A DNA stretch of 64,000 nucleotides from Parelaphostrongylus tenuis (lineage: Eukaryota > Nematoda > Chromadorea > Rhabditida > Metastrongylidae): positions 1 to 64,000 of the forward strand of contig JAHQIW010007313.1 of NCBI GenBank assembly GCA_019055375.1, in the 5' to 3' direction. The notes beneath the pieces are model-generated. The model searched no databases. It saw only the letters and a program-made list of their open reading frames with translations, and was not told the DNA's origin. The stretch's first letter is position 1. The number at the start of each line of letters is the position of its first letter. Shown piece after piece: positions 62,096-64,000 of this stretch. The translations under genes and the position numbers were made by a program.

Positions 62096-62300
62096 TGAAG
62101 TGACAATGATAATTTTAGCGGTGAAAGTGAGAATGATGATGATAACAGTGATGATAGTGATAGTGATTAGTTTTGATAGTGGTATGGATGACAGTGTTAG
62201 TGATTAGTGATAACGATGATGGTGATATAGGTGAAAATGATAGTGGTGACAGTGATAGTGATAGTGATAGTGGTTGTGAAAAAGATGGTGATAGTGTTAG
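62096..62300. repeat. GATAGTGAT-rich low-complexity tract
   Basis: GACAGTGATAGTGATAGTGA and relatives; the Asp/Ser/Gly-rich open frame over it is an artefact of the repeat. Confidence 0.85.
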
Positions 62301-62454
62301 ATTCCTAGTAAATGGTTGCCCATATCCAGGGCATGCTTTCCTCTGCCTTTGTTGTAGTTCTCAATTTTCCCACGGTCTCAATCACCTACCGAGACTGCGG
62401 CGAAGGCGCTTGCTGCAAGAGAGCTCAGACACAACGGCAGTTTCGTACAAAGAC

Positions 62455-62545
62455 GCAGATTCCCCCGCTACCGAGTGCCGCGAACGCGAATCGAACGTCC
62501 CCTGCTTATCAAAGGTGGGCGCCAGACTGTTAACTGTTGCTGCGT
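62455..62545 (-). other. tRNA-like SINE head
   Basis: Minus strand CAGCAACAGTTAACAGTCTG (box A-like) and ACGTTCGATTCGCG (box B-like). Body not identified. Confidence 0.35.
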
Positions 62546-62599
62546 AATATGAGGTCCGTGTTCAAGACAAAATAGATCATTGGGATGCTGAAGATCTGG

Positions 62600-64000
62600 T
62601 CTATCCAGTGGTCACTGAAATTCCAAGGGGAAAACTTTGGTCAGCGAGAAATCTTCAAATGAAAAACAAAAATAGGTTTTTGCTTCTTCAGCGCAGAAAA
62701 AAGGTTGTTTGAAGATGAAGTACATCGCGCACCTTCTTTTGATATGAGCTATCGAATGGCTACTCAAACAATAAAAACGACCAAAAAATAATTTTTTCAC
62801 GGTAAGAGACGCGGATAATAGGAGTAATTGAATTTTGCAAAAGCCAATGTTCTTTTGGGTGCTATAGCGTAATACCTGGTTCATTACGAAAATCAAATGT
62901 ACCACTAGAATTTTTAAAATTCAGCTTATCGAATAGTTACTAAAACTTCTAAGGAAAAGCTTTGGTCACCGATAAATCTTTGAACGACGAACGAAATCTT
63001 ATTCTTGCTCTTTCAGAGCAATAGCAGGACCTTTTGAAGATGGAATGCATCGTTCAGATTTTTTCGATTTAAGCAACCGAATGTTTACTCAAACATCAAA
63101 AACAAGCACCAAATAAGGGGTTCAAACGGAGAGGAGATATCGGAAAAGTGCCGATTTTCTCGCTAAACGATAAGAGAATTCTTAACGTATGGGCTTTCCT
63201 TTCGTTTAGATCGTGTCAGCAGAAGGCTTTTCTGTTATAGTTTATCATTTAATAACGATTATGGCCTCTAGAACTTCAGTTTATCAACTGGCTACGATAT
63301 TTCAACTACTGAAAATTCAATACCACTTGACTAGAAAACGCGCGCCTCCTCTATTACCGCAGTCAAGCAAAACGTGCCATCGTGGGGCGTGACACAGATC
63401 GTACCAAGAGCTACCAAAAGGCTAGAGAACAGAAACTTTTTGGGTGATCAAGCGCTGTTACCAAGGCGGTAAAAAATAAAATTAATTGCTGAAGTGATAA
63501 CCGAGTTAATCTGTTTGTAACAATTCGTGCTAATGGCAAAATCAATAATATGGATCAAACATTACCTTTTGACGTCTAATTTTAAAAAAAGAAAGAGGCT
63601 TTGCTAAGAAAAATTCAAATTTTAATGTTGCCATGAACAGTCTGTACACAACTACATGTATATGATCTAGATGAATCTCATAATGCAATTCCTTCAATAA
63701 TTTTATAATCACATTTACAAAAGCATTTGTTCAATAGATCTTTTTGGGACGGAATGTAAACACTTGGATACACAAGTTTCTGAAGACCCTTCTCACTAAA
63801 AACATTTTTTTCAAGTTTGAGTAATCACTCAAAAACAAAAGCTTCCTTGATTTAATAATGTGTTTTGCTGAAAAAATCTTTTCGTTACTTTTCACTTATC
63901 CGATGTCAAAAGAGTATAAGACCATATTTGCTGCACAAGATTTTCATGGAGGTTTTAGTAATCATTCTAAATTTCAAATCTCTGGCTACAGCCGTACGTG
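62600..64000. repeat. REP-1-related sequence to the window end
   Basis: AGCTTATCGAATAGTTACTA, AAAGCTTTGGTCACCGATAA and, at the very end, TTTAGTAATCATTCTAAATT with AAATCTCTGGCTACAGCC, the same phrase as at 310-340. Confidence 0.45.

Noticed and set aside
61861..62547. Asp/Ser-rich 124-codon open frame as an acidic protein
   Set aside because: The composition comes entirely from GATAGTGAT-type low-complexity DNA, and the frame continues into a tRNA-like remnant.
1..64000. CRISPR arrays, operons, ribosome-binding sites, prophage or bacterial mobile elements
   Set aside because: Intron-rich eukaryotic genes with GT/AG junctions fill both strands; no spaced direct-repeat arrays were seen.

Overview
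The window looks like nuclear DNA of a nematode, most likely a strongylid parasite (hookworm-like). The protein-coding exons are short, are separated by large AT-rich introns, and end at TTTCAG-type acceptors. The proteins they encode match nematode-style glycogen branching enzyme and V-ATPase subunit a. The rest is packed with degraded RTE-type retrotransposons, mariner fragments, tRNA-headed SINEs and fold-back elements. Species assignment is inference.

Three genes can be supported. (1) Bases 10-9097, plus strand: the C-terminal half of a glycogen branching enzyme in nine exons; the 5' part lies outside the window. (2) Bases 11930-44361, minus strand: a nearly complete V-type proton ATPase subunit a in 21 recognised exons over 32 kb. 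The gene converges on the branching enzyme across a 2.8-kb gap. One transmembrane exon, and probably one small N-terminal exon, could not be located. Two recognised exons each lack one base relative to the conserved reading frame. (3) Bases 56768-57277, minus strand: three phase-consistent exons that look like the I29 inhibitor prodomain of a papain-type cysteine protease; no catalytic domain is visible.

The introns and intergenic DNA carry most of the unusual content. A 455-bp element at 17719-18173 interrupts an RTE reverse-transcriptase copy, has an 11-13 bp target-site duplication, and contains a textbook minimal type I hammerhead ribozyme (17832-17874, minus strand). A diverged relative with a recognisable ribozyme lies at 39897-40285. 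A nested palindrome inside the branching-enzyme intron (1411-2055) also carries hammerhead-like cores. This pattern points to Penelope-like or retrozyme-like non-autonomous elements.

A second theme is tRNA-derived elements. One SINE family has about ten copies, one of them with a perfect 13-bp target duplication. Other families have Ser/Leu-like or Gly-like heads. Several long hairpin elements carry two divergent outward-facing tRNA-like promoters (4460-4705, 9768-10221, 50395-51035, 54262-54575). A third theme is palindromes in which the helix-turn-helix segment of a mariner-type transposase is duplicated head to head (5990-6475, 24945-25560, 55640-56215).

Single-base homopolymer discrepancies in otherwise conserved exons (near 68-78, 12214 and 25683) suggest either consensus errors in the assembly or decaying genes. 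This matters for anyone using the gene models.
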